Origin: Odiellus spinosus
Lineage: Eukaryota; Arthropoda; Arachnida; Opiliones; Phalangiidae
Direction: 5' to 3'
Length of the DNA stretch: 64,000 nt
Assembly: GCA_963920705.1 (NCBI GenBank)
Contig: OY987236.1
Coordinates: forward strand, 5,876,190 to 5,940,189
The number at the start of each line of letters is the position of its first letter. The first letter of the stretch is position 1. Shown here in pieces: positions 1 through 12,000 of this stretch. The notes beneath the pieces were generated by a model, which saw only the letters and a list, made by a program, of their open reading frames with translations, was not told where the DNA came from and searched no databases. A program made the translations under genes and the position numbers.

Positions 1-1030
1 GGGCAATCTGGTTACAAACTTAACTCGAGAATCTTTGAATCTTGTAGATTGGTTTTCTTTGAAAAATTGATGACTATCAAAAATTTAAACATGTATATTT
101 AATTTCATTATTTATTTCGCTTAATTACCACTTCCTTTATTCAAATAATGTAACCGTTTGACTTAATTTTAACTCGGGTCATAGGGTAATGTGGACACCA
201 ACTTACCAGAACATAAAATTCTCTATTGATTGATATATCAGACATTGTTGGCTAAAATCGTAAATTTTATTTCATTTGACTTTTTTAATTTCTCCTTCGA
301 ACGCAACCTTTTCTTAGCTGATATCTTTCAACAGAGGGTGAGTGAGCTTTGGTGAGGGTGTCCTGAATTTTGGAACTTTGATGTATGATCTGAGTGAAGG
401 ATAGCAGTCGTCGGGCAAGACTTAAACAACCAACCCCCAATAGCGCCTGCACTTTCCATATACTATACGTCTTTATCTCACTACGCTAGTTCTATTTTTT
501 CCTTTTTTTCTTGCGCCCTGTGGCATGGGGTCTTGAGGGCGATATATATATATACTAGGGCGTAAATAATTCGGCAATGTACGATACGAGGTTAAACGGG
601 GGGGGCCTCCTAGTCGCCTGTGTTTGTATGGGTGGTGCCATCAGGCATTCAACCAATTTACGACCGTCTTTACAACCTAGTTAATTTGTTTTTTATCTTT
701 TGATACCTAAGTGTATTCTAATTTACGAGCCGTGAGCCTGTTTTGATTTCTTCCGCCCTCAGTGTAACCAAACATAACCATCTTTTTTATTTACGCAATA
801 GCTCTTTTACTTTCACTAGGAGTTGACAAAATGAAGAAAGCTTCCGCGGAATGATACGCGATCTAAAATGTAATAAGGAAAAAAATAGTCTGTGCCAATT
901 CTCCTTAAACATTATAGTATATTGAGTTTAAACCTTTTTTTCATGGTAACAAAACCTGGGTCGGATTCATTTTAGGGTTAATTTACTTTCGCCTTATGCA
1001 TGATCAACAATTTGAAGGTATTAAAGTCCA
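1..1030. other. AT-rich intergenic DNA, no gene recognised
   Basis: I see no reading frame with family resemblance, no splice-linked exon set and no clear repeat here. A G tract lies near 599-606 and a short TA run near 541-553. Confidence 0.5.
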
Positions 1031-1370
1031 CCAGAAGCCGATGAAACCCTCCTTTGAAGTCTATTACTCTAATTTTCCATATAGCGCTCCTCTCTGTATG
1101 GGTAAAATTCCCAATTTTACGAGATCGGAGGGGTCCTACTTCATACCCCCCTGTCTACGGAAAATGGAAATTCTCTCTCTCCACAAACGACGACGTTTTT
1201 TTTGACGAACTCCGAGGCTGCTAGAGATATTCGCTCGACGAACTCCCGCTCCGAAAATATCTACCGTTAGGAGGCATACGAATCGAGCTTTTTGAAACTA
1301 ACCCATACAGAGAGGGGTAAACAAGACCAGGGAGTAATAGACTTCAAAGTAGGGTTTCATCAGCTTCTGG
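1031..1370 (+). mobile_element. MITE-like dispersed inverted-repeat element, family D copy 1
   Basis: This element of about 340 bp is bounded by inverted repeats reading CCAGAAGCCGATGAAACCCT on the left and the reverse complement on the right (AGGGTTTCATCAGCTTCTGG). The TIRs extend through a shared GAAGTCTATTACTC segment to about 40 bp. A second copy of nearly the same sequence lies at 58692-59030, 57 kb away. There is no coding capacity. Short open frames across it exist only because the copy is stop-poor. No target-site duplication is obvious for this copy, so the superfamily is unassigned. Confidence 0.8.
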
Positions 1371-3819
1371 CGAAACCAATTTCAACTTTAAAAACATTTT
1401 TCAGTCGTATCATTAATTCACTTAACATATTTAGATGTTACTTGAGATATTTGAGGGGCCCTTTTTTCTATTGTATATTTTTGATATTAGGATTTTTAGA
1501 ATCTGTTTATGGAAGGCAAAGTTTTTTTTAAAAATCAGAGCGAACTATATACTGTTCAAATAAAAACATTGCTCGCTCTAAAATTTACAATACAAATTTA
1601 ACAAGCGTAAAAGTTATCAATAATTCCATTGAAAATTCCGTTTTTCTGCGGTAGTTCGAGTTTCTTTCAAGATAGTATTTTAGTATATAGTTTTTGAGGC
1701 TTGAAAATACTAGAATGTTATTTTGTCGTGTCGGGTAGAAGGAGGGTTTTAGCATTGGCTGTCTTTCGTCAGTGGGCTATCATCGGCGGGCTTGGCTAGC
1801 CAGTTGTCAATCAAAATCAAACCTTTTTCGCTTTTTTTCTATACGGTTACGCTCCCGTTCAAGGAGAGTTAGTAGTGACTACTTCTTCCCTATGAGATTT
1901 AATATCGTGTATCAGTCCGACTTAGCATTTTTCTATACTGTCAAATGTTTTTGAACTGAATTGTATAGATAGTATAGTTTTTCTTAGCGGTGGCGGCGGT
2001 CTTTCTTTCAAGCTCTCTCTCGCGCGCCGACAAAATCTCGACTGACACTGAACAGAACAAACACCAAAAGATTGCCAAACGTAAACCTCGTACCTTCCCC
2101 TTCCACTAAACATCATTCGGGAAAAACTCGATTCTCTATTGACGGCCTAATCTATTTCCTAATACTATTTTAAGGGATTTGTCTATTTTTTCGTAACGTC
2201 GAAAATAAATAGAAAATCAGAAACTCTAAGAGCTCAAAATTGAAGGAATGAGAACATGTTTTGAGCCTAATTTATAGCTTTCAATCGATTCAGACTTAAA
2301 ATAATCCTTATTAAAACTCTTTAAAAGTTACACCTTTCAATCAGGGTTCGTAGAAATCGCCTTTTTAAATCAGAGAATTATAGGTTATTGAGAAAAAATC
2401 AGGGAAACCTTTATCTATAAATGGTTTAAATATAATGTTTTTACGCGTGTTTTAACAATCCAGGTCGATTGAAAATATTTTTAGTCTAGTATTCCTTGAA
2501 GATAATAAAGATAATGCCTTGATGAAATTTCGTTAATTCAATCCTCAATATTACTCCAACTTCAAAACCAAAATTCTATGTATACAAATTTTTGAAATAG
2601 ATCTATATGTAAAGAGAAATCAAAATTTATCCAAATGCTCAGATAGCGTAAAGAATATTAAGTCGCTCGTGTTGCGTGAATGTGACGTGTCATTCCTTAT
2701 AAGGGGTATAGAAGGAAGAGAGAGGGTCCGAGTTAAGCCTAATAATAGTCGAGATGAGAAGTCACGCCTCTCAACAATAGAGACGGAATAAAAGGGCAGG
2801 GGTATTAACCCCACCCACTGTATACTGTAGTCACGTCCACGTATCACTCGGAGTTAACCACAAGTAGCAAGCTTAAGATATACGAAATTAATCAACAAAA
2901 ATAATTGAAATCAGTTTAATACGCGCTGCAATCTATAACTGAATTATACTATTAATTTCTAATCAGTTTTAGAATTCAGTGGGTTTGAAGTTAGGTTGGT
3001 CCCCATCTATAAGAGGTCAAAGCTTAAAGCGTAGCTTTTGAACGCGTTCTAGTTTTCCTACTGAATTATTTGTCTCCGTTCATCGTTCAGTTTTGTATGT
3101 AGGCCATTATAGTGTCCGAGAGTCTCTTCCTCCCTGTAACGTCCTCATTAAACACTCGAAACTCCGCCGCCGTTCGCTCCCCCGCTTTGCAATACGTCAT
3201 GTCTATTACTTTTCCACAATCATTTCCTCCCGCTCTAACTCCTTGTATTGCACCAGGGCGCCCCAATTATTACTCCGAGCGTCCCTATATAGAGCTAGAG
3301 AGAGCTAGGGCCAAACAGAGCGGATATTCTAAATCCACACGTTACCCTAAAAATAATATATTAAAAGCGCGTACGGCTTGAAAGATGGACCCAGTTATTT
3401 CAATATTGTAATTTTCAACGTGCGTGATGACCTGATATATGGAGTTTGACGCGCCTTATATATACACCGATTTATTCTCTGACGTAAGTCAAAAGGATTT
3501 GTCAATATGTAGTACGTTAGATATGTTCCGGTTCCGGGTTATGTTAAGAAGTAAGCGGAATAAATCAGAAATATAAATTTTGAAATAATATAAAGGAAGA
3601 ATTCAGCCCGACAACAAATAGTTTTTATCGCATTTTCACTAGTTAAAAAAATTATAAACCATTATTAAGTTAGAAATTAGTTTTTAACTTGCCGTTAACC
3701 AGTCTCCGGCCAATGAGCGAAAGCGCTCTTCTTAAGCCTCGTTTTCACGAGAGTGGTTTGCGAGGAAAAAAAAAACAGGAATTGTGAGATCGCACCTATC
3801 TATTTCACATTTCTTTTTT
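1371..3819. other. AT-rich intergenic DNA, no gene recognised
   Basis: There are only short chance frames. The stretch at about 3090-3330 is more CpG-rich than its surroundings and could be promoter-like, but no linked gene is visible. Confidence 0.45.
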
Positions 3820-3902
3820 CTTAAGGCTGATGCACACAGACCTATTTTTAGCGCGCCTGCGTGAAACTCGTGAAAATAGGTCTGTGTGCATCCGCCTTTA
3901 AG
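3820..3902. repeat. Near-perfect 83-nt hairpin
   Basis: The left arm (CTTAAGGCTGATGCACACAG, continuing through ACCTATTTT) pairs with a right arm ending in GCATCCGCCTTTAAG, about 29 bp with very few mismatches around a loop of roughly 24 nt. The TTAAGG/CCTTTAA ends suggest a tiny transposon remnant. The size and shape would also suit a microRNA precursor. The fold alone cannot separate these. Confidence 0.7.
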
Positions 3903-3957
3903 CGCTTCAGAGATATGTCTTATTGATAAATCGCTTCAAATTTCGCTTTTATAAAAA

Positions 3958-4248
3958 CAAGAAGGATCAGATAAGGAGAGGAAAAGTAGGGCTGCGTTGA
4001 GTTAGAGAGAGAAAAGCCAACCTCCCACTCGGGTGGAAAGGGGGATAGGAAATTCTCGAGGTAAACTGTTGTCACGTGGTCACTAGCGTCGTTGGCTACT
4101 ACGAAGCTGATAAAGGATCCGTTTTACCCACGTGACAACATTTTACCACGAAACATCTCTACCCCCGTTCTCCCAGAGTGGGAGTTTAGGCCGACGCAGT
4201 AGGAACTGCGCCGTCCCCACTTTTCCTCTCCTTATCTGATCCTTCTTG
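3958..4248 (+). mobile_element. MITE, family A copy 1, 7-bp TSD
   Basis: This is a 291-bp non-coding element with TIRs beginning CAAGAAGGATCAGATAAGGA, about 35 bp of near-perfect inversion. It is flanked on both sides by ATAAAAA (3951-3957 and 4249-4255), a 7-bp target-site duplication. Internally a second inverted repeat brings two CACGTG hexamers face to face. Copies 2 and 3 lie at 5730-6020 and 14311-14602. A 7-bp duplication is compatible with P-like or Dada-like transposases but does not identify one. Confidence 0.92.
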
Positions 4249-4255
4249 ATAAAAA

Positions 4256-5722
4256 TGAGTCTTTAAGCCTAGTTTGAAACTTTTTACTGTCGGGAAAAAG
4301 CACGCGCTTCTCTCGTGATTTGACGGAGACTCGTGCAATCAGCAAACTTCATGACGCCGTATATTAAGAATAATTAGAGACATTTTTATTTCGAAGAAAA
4401 TGACGAAAATGATAAATTTATTTCAAACGAAGTAACTTTCATTAAAAACACATTAATATCAACAAAATATTACAAGCAGTAAAAACAATTTATCTCTTAA
4501 AAGATGTACTCTTAAATCCTAAGTAATATTTAGGATAAAAATCTAATGTAAAAGGCAATAATCCCTGATTCCCACCACACGCACACTCTGACTTATATGC
4601 TGCTCAAAAGTTCCAATCTTTCCATTAATCCTAGTCGTGTTTTGGATGGTACGCGTAATGCAACGCGTGGTGGTAAAAATAAACACCATTAGGCTTAAAT
4701 CTCCCTCTTTCCACAAGCAAATACAAAAGGATCGGAACTCGTAAATTAATGGCGAGAGAGGAAGTGTAGAGGGTGAGATTTCTACTTCCTCCCTTCCTAT
4801 ACATATTATATTATTACTTCCCGATTGTATCGAAGCCTAAAAATGATGAGCTTTAATCCTCTAATCCCGAGCTCTTCTCTCAATATGCGCAGGTTCGCGG
4901 TATTCGAAGTAATAAATAATAAAGCCTTATTGGGGTGGTAGATTCATTTGGTGTATGTGTTTGTAAAACAAACCTTCTCTAACCTCGCATGTGTTAATTC
5001 GAAAAGGTCGAACAAAATACAGTGTATTCTCACGCCCATCAACGTCACGTGACGGCGGTACACTCGTTTTAGCTGGCGCGCGACCTTACGGCTCAAAGGA
5101 CTCTTTCCCGCCAATTTCGAGCGCACGTGCGACCCCGTCTAGCGCCCGCAACTTCCCGCGGCCGACTTCCGACTCGAACGGGTGACCGGTCACGTGGCCA
5201 CCTTACGGTTTTTTTAATACTCTCCGTAACGTTATAGGAGGCCTTTAAAGTTGAGTCTTATTTTAGCCGTCCGTTTTATAGTACATCAGTAAATTTGAGG
5301 GTCCTTTTGGGGGATCTTGGCGGTCGACCGGATGCGATTGAAGATGTCACGATTACCAGGAAGCCGAGAGGCTCTCTTTTGTGTATCGTAAATGTAAGGC
5401 TCGTATTTTAACCTTAAACCATATTGGAAGGGGGTCAAAAGTCATTTTTTTCTTCTTTTTAAAAATTGGATTTTTACGAGTCAATGATTTTTAAGGGTCC
5501 TATTTCTAAACGTTCTTATTTCAATGACGGTTTATTTTCGACTTTATCCATATTTGAAAATAAAATTAGGCTTAAAAAATTACTGAAATTATATTTAAAA
5601 TTACCGCGATACTCAGGAACGATTTTTTATTCATCAAAATAGCCTTTAACTGTTTCTCCTTGTTAAGCCTAAACTAGTTTCGCTCGTCGTAAGTCATTAC
5701 ACGTGTTTCTTAAACCAGTTTC
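4256..5722. other. Intergenic DNA with a CpG-rich patch
   Basis: No gene is recognised. About 5035-5215 is markedly richer in C, G and CpG than the AT-rich surroundings and contains CACGTG-like sites, as a promoter might. No coding exon downstream supports that. Confidence 0.4.
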
Positions 5723-5729
5723 ACCTGAG

Positions 5730-6020
5730 CAAGAAGGATCAGATAAGGAGAGGAAAAGTGGGGCTGCGTTGAGTTAGAGAGAGAAGAGCCAACCTCCCAC
5801 TCGGGTGGAAAGTGGGATAGGAAATTCTCGAGGTAAACTGTTATCACGTGGTCACTAGCGTCGTTGGCTACTATGAAGCTGATAAAGGATCCGTTTTACC
5901 CACGTGACAACATTTTACCACGAAACGTCTCTACCCCCGTTCTCCCAGAGTGGGAGTTTAGGCCGACGCAGTAGGAACCGCGCCGTCCCCACTTTTCCTC
6001 TCCTTATCTGATCCTTCTTG
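5730..6020 (+). mobile_element. MITE, family A copy 2, 7-bp TSD
   Basis: This 291-bp copy is nearly identical to the one at 3958-4248 and in the same orientation. The flanking duplication is ACCTGAG (5723-5729 and 6021-6027). High identity between copies implies recent mobilisation by a transposase encoded elsewhere. Confidence 0.93.
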
Positions 6021-6027
6021 ACCTGAG

Positions 6028-9000
6028 CTTAATAGTTGCACAGCTAAGCCTAATTTATTTGTTTAAGCCTAATCTAAAAGGTGATATCCATAAAAATTGG
6101 TTATTGTATCTAGGATTATAATCTATACCATTCCCGATTAGGTATTTTTTGGAATTATTCTTTAATGCATACTCGTTGGATTTTGAGATCTCGATTCGCT
6201 GAGTATTAAGAAAATTTTACGTTTTAGATTAAACACGGATCGTTAACTGATTGAAAAGGTTTTGAGGGGAAATTGCTCTCAAAAAAGCTTCTCTTTTGCA
6301 CTCGAATCCCCAGTAACAATATCAAATCTACGTCTTTTTATTCAATCTCTCCAGACTATATATCCTCCCCTTTCTCTCTTTCTTTCTCGCCTTACTCTCC
6401 CCAAACTTGTAAAATGTGGAATCGAGGTAAATTTTGAATACTTAAGGAAGAAAATCGCCAAATAATCTCTTTTTTTCTGATATAAATTCACGATTACGAT
6501 TCCGCAAAAAAAAGGTTTTTTCCCTTTTTAGTAAAAATGGTTGATTTGACTCTAAGCATTGTAGTCAATTTGACATTTATTTGTCAGCGCGCACAAAGCT
6601 GTTCTCCTTTTATATCTGAGTAAATAATCGTATATAATTAAAAAGCAATCTAGCCTTATACGTGCATCCAAATCAATATGGAATGAACTACCTATAATTG
6701 GATATTTTCTGTTTTCGACGGAATCGCTATTTTTAGTCACAAAACATTGTGTTAAATCCTAACATAAATTATCATACTCATTAGGTTGGTAATTAGCTAA
6801 TTTTGTAGCTAACATGGTGTAAACCTAAACACTTATAACCGCACAAAGTGTGCACGCAAAAAACATTTGTAAGTCTAAGACAGAAGAGTTTTTTATTTTT
6901 ATTTTTATTATTTTTTGGCTCGTTTTTATCGCCAAAGTCGAAGTAAACCCGACCGAAGAAGTATAGTTTGGCCATGTGGATGAGACGAGTCTATATAGGC
7001 GTTTGACCCTTTGGTGCCCAGAGAGTAGCTGACATTTAGTATCTAACTTCCCCATGTATTTCCTACGAGCGCCTGTAGAAATGTTTTAACTGCCGTACTT
7101 TTTTGTTCGTAGAGAAGCCGACATTTAGGATGAAACTTGCCCGTGTATTTCCTATGGGCGCCTTTAAAAATGTTTCAACTGCTGAGCTTTGGTGTTTTAA
7201 GAAAAATAAACCAATTCAGGCTATATTTAATTTTCATTACTTAAAATAATTTTAAATTTTATTGTAATTTTAAGTTTACCTTCTCAATTTTCCCATACAA
7301 ATGTGTTCTAAGTTAATTTTCAAAGTATCTCATTCGCAATGCGTTGTATCGTAGAATTGCAACCTAGAAACCGATACTGTGGGGAGTGTGGTTCTAAGCC
7401 TCGGTTTATACGATGTTTACAAATAAGGTGGTTTCCCCTATCCTCGACACGTACTTCTCTGTATTGACGTTTGCTATTGGTGGATTCGGTTTCCACTATC
7501 GGCCTCGTTTCCATAGTAACCACGCGCAATTGGTGGGCGTTTCTATATTGATCCGTAAAATTTCACCAGGCTTTCAAAAACTGTGGGATGGTCATTTCTC
7601 TAAGCCTATAATATACGAGATAACTATTCGTGGAAATGCTAGAAACTGAACTGAAGTTAATCGTATAATTACCTTTAAGTATGTTAAGCGGGTTTGAGAT
7701 TTTGAGAGCGTACGTTTTCACAGAAATCACTAAGCCTAATTTGATACGTTAGGTGATTTACTAAGGCAAATCATTCCCTTGAAATTTTAGAGTGATACAG
7801 TTTATTGCAAAGACTTTAAGCCTAATTCTAAAATTAATTTTACAGACGACGTTAATATCAAACTTTAGCGCGTGATTTTTTTTTCTCCAAAAAGAGCTAA
7901 GCCTAATTTGAATTTATAAGGTACTCCCGAATATTGTAAAATTTAATTATCAGTTAAGATAAAATTAATTAATTAATTTATCCATATTCAGTCTTAAATA
8001 TTAATTATATTCTTAATTTAAAAATTTGTATCATATTTTTCGTATATAACCAATATGTGTTTTATATTTTCAAACAAAACTCCTCTAAATACCAAATTTT
8101 CGATAATAGCCCGATTAAATACTATCGAAAAAGGACATGCACTCGAAAAACATAAAAGGAGACGACCCTATAACTAAATAATGGAGTCCATTTTTTAAAA
8201 TCTAGAACCCCAGGCGTTTATTCGTACAAAGAGGGATCTTTTTGTTCCCTGATTGTAGGCCTATTTCGATTTGACGCGATAAACATCTCTACCTTTTCTC
8301 TCTCTCTCTCCTTCAATTCATCTTGAGCTTCTTATATACGTATGTAGTTTTTAAAAGGGGGTCCGCACTCTCTAACTCGGTCTAATCGCTCTATCTGGCG
8401 CGTGCTCAACTCGTGGTCCAAGGTTTGGGGTCTCGTGGTGCCCTCGGGGCGCAAAATATATCCTTCGTTCATCGTAAAAGGCCGAATGAAGCCGCGCTAG
8501 TGAAAGACGAGAAAATCCTCTGATTGGGGCTTTATATCATTCGGCTTCGCTAACTTAAAGTGCAAGTGTCACGAATCAAAATTAAGCTACAACTTTTAGG
8601 TTATTAATTGTGGATCATTTCGCCCTTTAAATTTTACCTCGAGTTCGCTGTAACCAATCAAGTGATTTTAATTTAGAATTTTTCGCATCAATAATCAAAT
8701 TATAATTAGATTTATTTTTAAACACGCACGCATCAAATTTTAATTTAAGTAATAAATTTAAATTACAACTGAGATAGCGGAGAATTGAGCCCATTAGAGT
8801 CTTAAAGAGACTGTAAATGACCGGTGGATTTGCCCAACCTCTATATTTAAGAAATACCACGTATCATTGACGTCACACCTCCCCTAGATACTAGTTACGT
8901 GAACGGCAATGAAACGTGATTTTTTTTTTCCATAAAATGTCGGGGAATTTACAGTTCCTTAACGCTTCCGTTAATTTCTTTCGCTCCCCTTAACGTAATT

Positions 9001-12000
9001 ATAACCAATCACTGATTATTATTCGAACAACCAATCGAAATGTCTGTATCCTTTGGATTACGCTGGACAATAAAACCTTTAACTCGATCCTTGTGAAAAT
9101 ATAGTTCAGGAAAATTTAGTTTTTCACGAGACTTTTTCTTTATATTGTAGGGACCAGAACCATGTAGGTTCCAAATTTTCGCTGACTCCTTCGATAAGCT
9201 TCTAGCTGGCTTTTAAAGTTTTGCTTGTCTGGCTAATTGAAGCTGCCCGCTCGCTCGGATCTCTCTCCAGATTTTTCGGGGGTTATATACTCTATAATTC
9301 GCCTTGTTTGAAACTTTTCTACCGATATACTCTATTTTCTATATATATTTTTCTGAAAAGATTTTGGATTGTAGGCTGGTTGGCTCAAAAGGCGCTTTCT
9401 ATTGTTATTTAAATAATAGGGTTTTGTTGCGTAATCCTTATAGGACCCCCTTCCCCCCATTATTTTGCAAAATTTTCTCTCTATGGGTTTATATTTTGCT
9501 TACTTAGACACACGTCGGGCTTTATAGATGCGGGTTTAGAGTTATTAATAGCCTTAGCAATTTTGCCCTTGACGTCATTGGCATCGTTCATTGTTATTGG
9601 TTGATCGAGATTGGTAGTCGTGACATTATTCACTATTCACCAAATTTTAAATTAACTTCTAAGGAGTATAAATTGCTCAAAATTCTGTAAAATCAAGAAC
9701 GAGATTTAGCTCTATTCTAAGATTGTGCCGCAGCACGTGTCGCGGGGATTTTATTAAGCCAAACTTGAGACGTCTTTTGATTAGTCGTAGGTTCTCTTTT
9801 TAATTGAATGCCAAAATCAGATAGTTCCAGATTTTTGGCGCAATTTGAAGACACTTCACGAAGGTTTTATTTCGCAAACATGTCTAATTTTAGAAGCCAA
9901 ATCAATTTAAAAATTCACTTAATTTCTCTTCACCTTCCATTTAAAGGCTCTATCTGCTCTAGAATTTGCTAAGCAAAAAAATAGGGCGACTTAAAGGGGC
10001 TTTAGAATACGCATATAGTCCCTTTAAGCCTAATTTTCAAATAGAAATTGAAAACATATATAATTAGCTTAACATATTGGTTTAAGTTTTTTTAACTAGT
10101 ACATTAGGCCTATTTTAACAACGGGGAATCGATACTTCATTCTCTCTTTAAGCCTTGGTAAATAATTCTACTGCATGCCTGCTTGACTGTACTTGGTTTT
10201 TGCAAATCTTGGATTCTTATACTAAGAGAAACAAACTTGTTAAAAGCTTGACTAACTTATATTAGGGTACATAGTTATAACATCAGAAAAGGGTTGTTGC
10301 ATATGCTTGCATATAAATATATATCTGGCTAGTTGGTAACCCAATATCCGAGAAGATATCGGGGCCACATAGAAGATAGGAAAAGCTAGGGGAAAATCAG
10401 CCAATTAGGAGTAATTCCGAGTATTCTTGCTTCTATAGTTCCCTTGGGAGTTATTTTACGACAACAAGAGGATACTCTTTATTTTTTTTCTTTCTTTGGT
10501 ACCATGCAGGGATCCCCCTTTTTCCAGAACATATTGGCCCAACTAACGAGATATAACCATTGTTTGTCATCCTATTTTATATAGGGCGGGTAACGGCCAG
10601 TCTTAATGTACCATCCCAAATTTGCAATACCATTTAAAGTCACCCATTTCATTGGGATGAACTCTAGCAGAGTAATATGAGTTAGAATTCAGAAATTATA
10701 AATAACAAGCCTTATTTTCAATTGTTGTATAAAAAACTATTGTATGTAGTTAGAAGTGATTTAATGTATGCCGTCTTGGTTTTTGATAATTCGTTGCACA
10801 TTGGGATTGACTCGATTGGTAAAATTTTAACAATGCCATAAAATCTTTGCTTGGGATGAACCATCTTGAGTTTGCAATGTATATAAATAAGCATACATTT
10901 AAATCTTAAGTTTTACTGTTTAACTTTCAATTGAATTCTTGAAGTAGAATGAACCCTATATTAAATTTCAACATGATTTAGTAACGCGTACAAAACTAGG
11001 CTAGCCCATTTAATTTATATGATTCCTAGGATTTCTAGCTTTAAACGCGTTGTATATTGAAGATGAAATTGATTTTTATTTAGTATATAGTTCGGGGAAG
11101 AATGGGGGGGGGGGGAGGGGTACTGAATCGCGTAACAAAATATTCTGGATGGGAAAATGTCGAATATAAGGTTACCCGGGGTTAGTGGCGGCCGACGCGA
11201 GAGGGAGTGAAATTATCTTCTTAGTCGTCCCATTATTTGGCTCTTTTATATTGTATAGATTGACATAATATTCCCTGACATGGGAATAGCCATTTCCCGC
11301 CCACATACGGAGAAATAGAGAACAGCCACGCTTCGCAATATGCCTTTTGTTGAAAAATTAGATCTCCACTATAGATATATAATATTATTAATCTTATACA
11401 ATAGAAATATATAGGATAAAGAGGTTTACTTCCAGGGATCATTCAATTTGTCGCGATTTCTTTTTTTAAGGGGGAGGGATCGCGTCTTTCTTTGTGTCGT
11501 TAGTTTTGCTCACATCTCAAATTTAATTATGCTGGCTACTTGACTGAAATTTATACAAAAATTTCGAATGTTTTAATTAATTTGGTTGAATCGTTATTAG
11601 GAAATTTAGATGAATTGTTTTTAAAGGGAGAATGAAGCCCAAGAAATTATTTTATATCGATTCATTACCGTTATATTTTAAGCTTTTACACAAAATCTAT
11701 TGATCATTGGGATTAACTTATAATATTATTAAATTAAATGAACTTCGTCAGTATATTTATTTTCTCAACCATAATTAATTTAACAATATATTTTGAATAT
11801 TAAGCTATTGAAATCAATTTCTAGCATACTCAGAAAGTAGGCTTAACAAAGATGCATGGAGAGCTATTAAACACTAGCTTAATATTTATAGATTTTTGTA
11901 CTGGTTATAGACTAAAGAATAAAAATAATTTCTCGGGATTCATTCTTCCTTAATTTTCCGTTTATTTCAAACAATTTTGACCGGTTAATATGCCTTAAGC

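Noticed and set aside
1292-1954. Short ORFs of 60-79 codons near the left end
   Set aside because: They partly overlap family D or are low-complexity, with no homology or linked exons.
6028-10100. Interstitial telomere-like TTAGGC repeats (reverse of GCCTAA)
   Set aside because: The hexamer is never in tandem. It occurs singly within TTAAGCCTAA, a motif also present inside family B MITEs.
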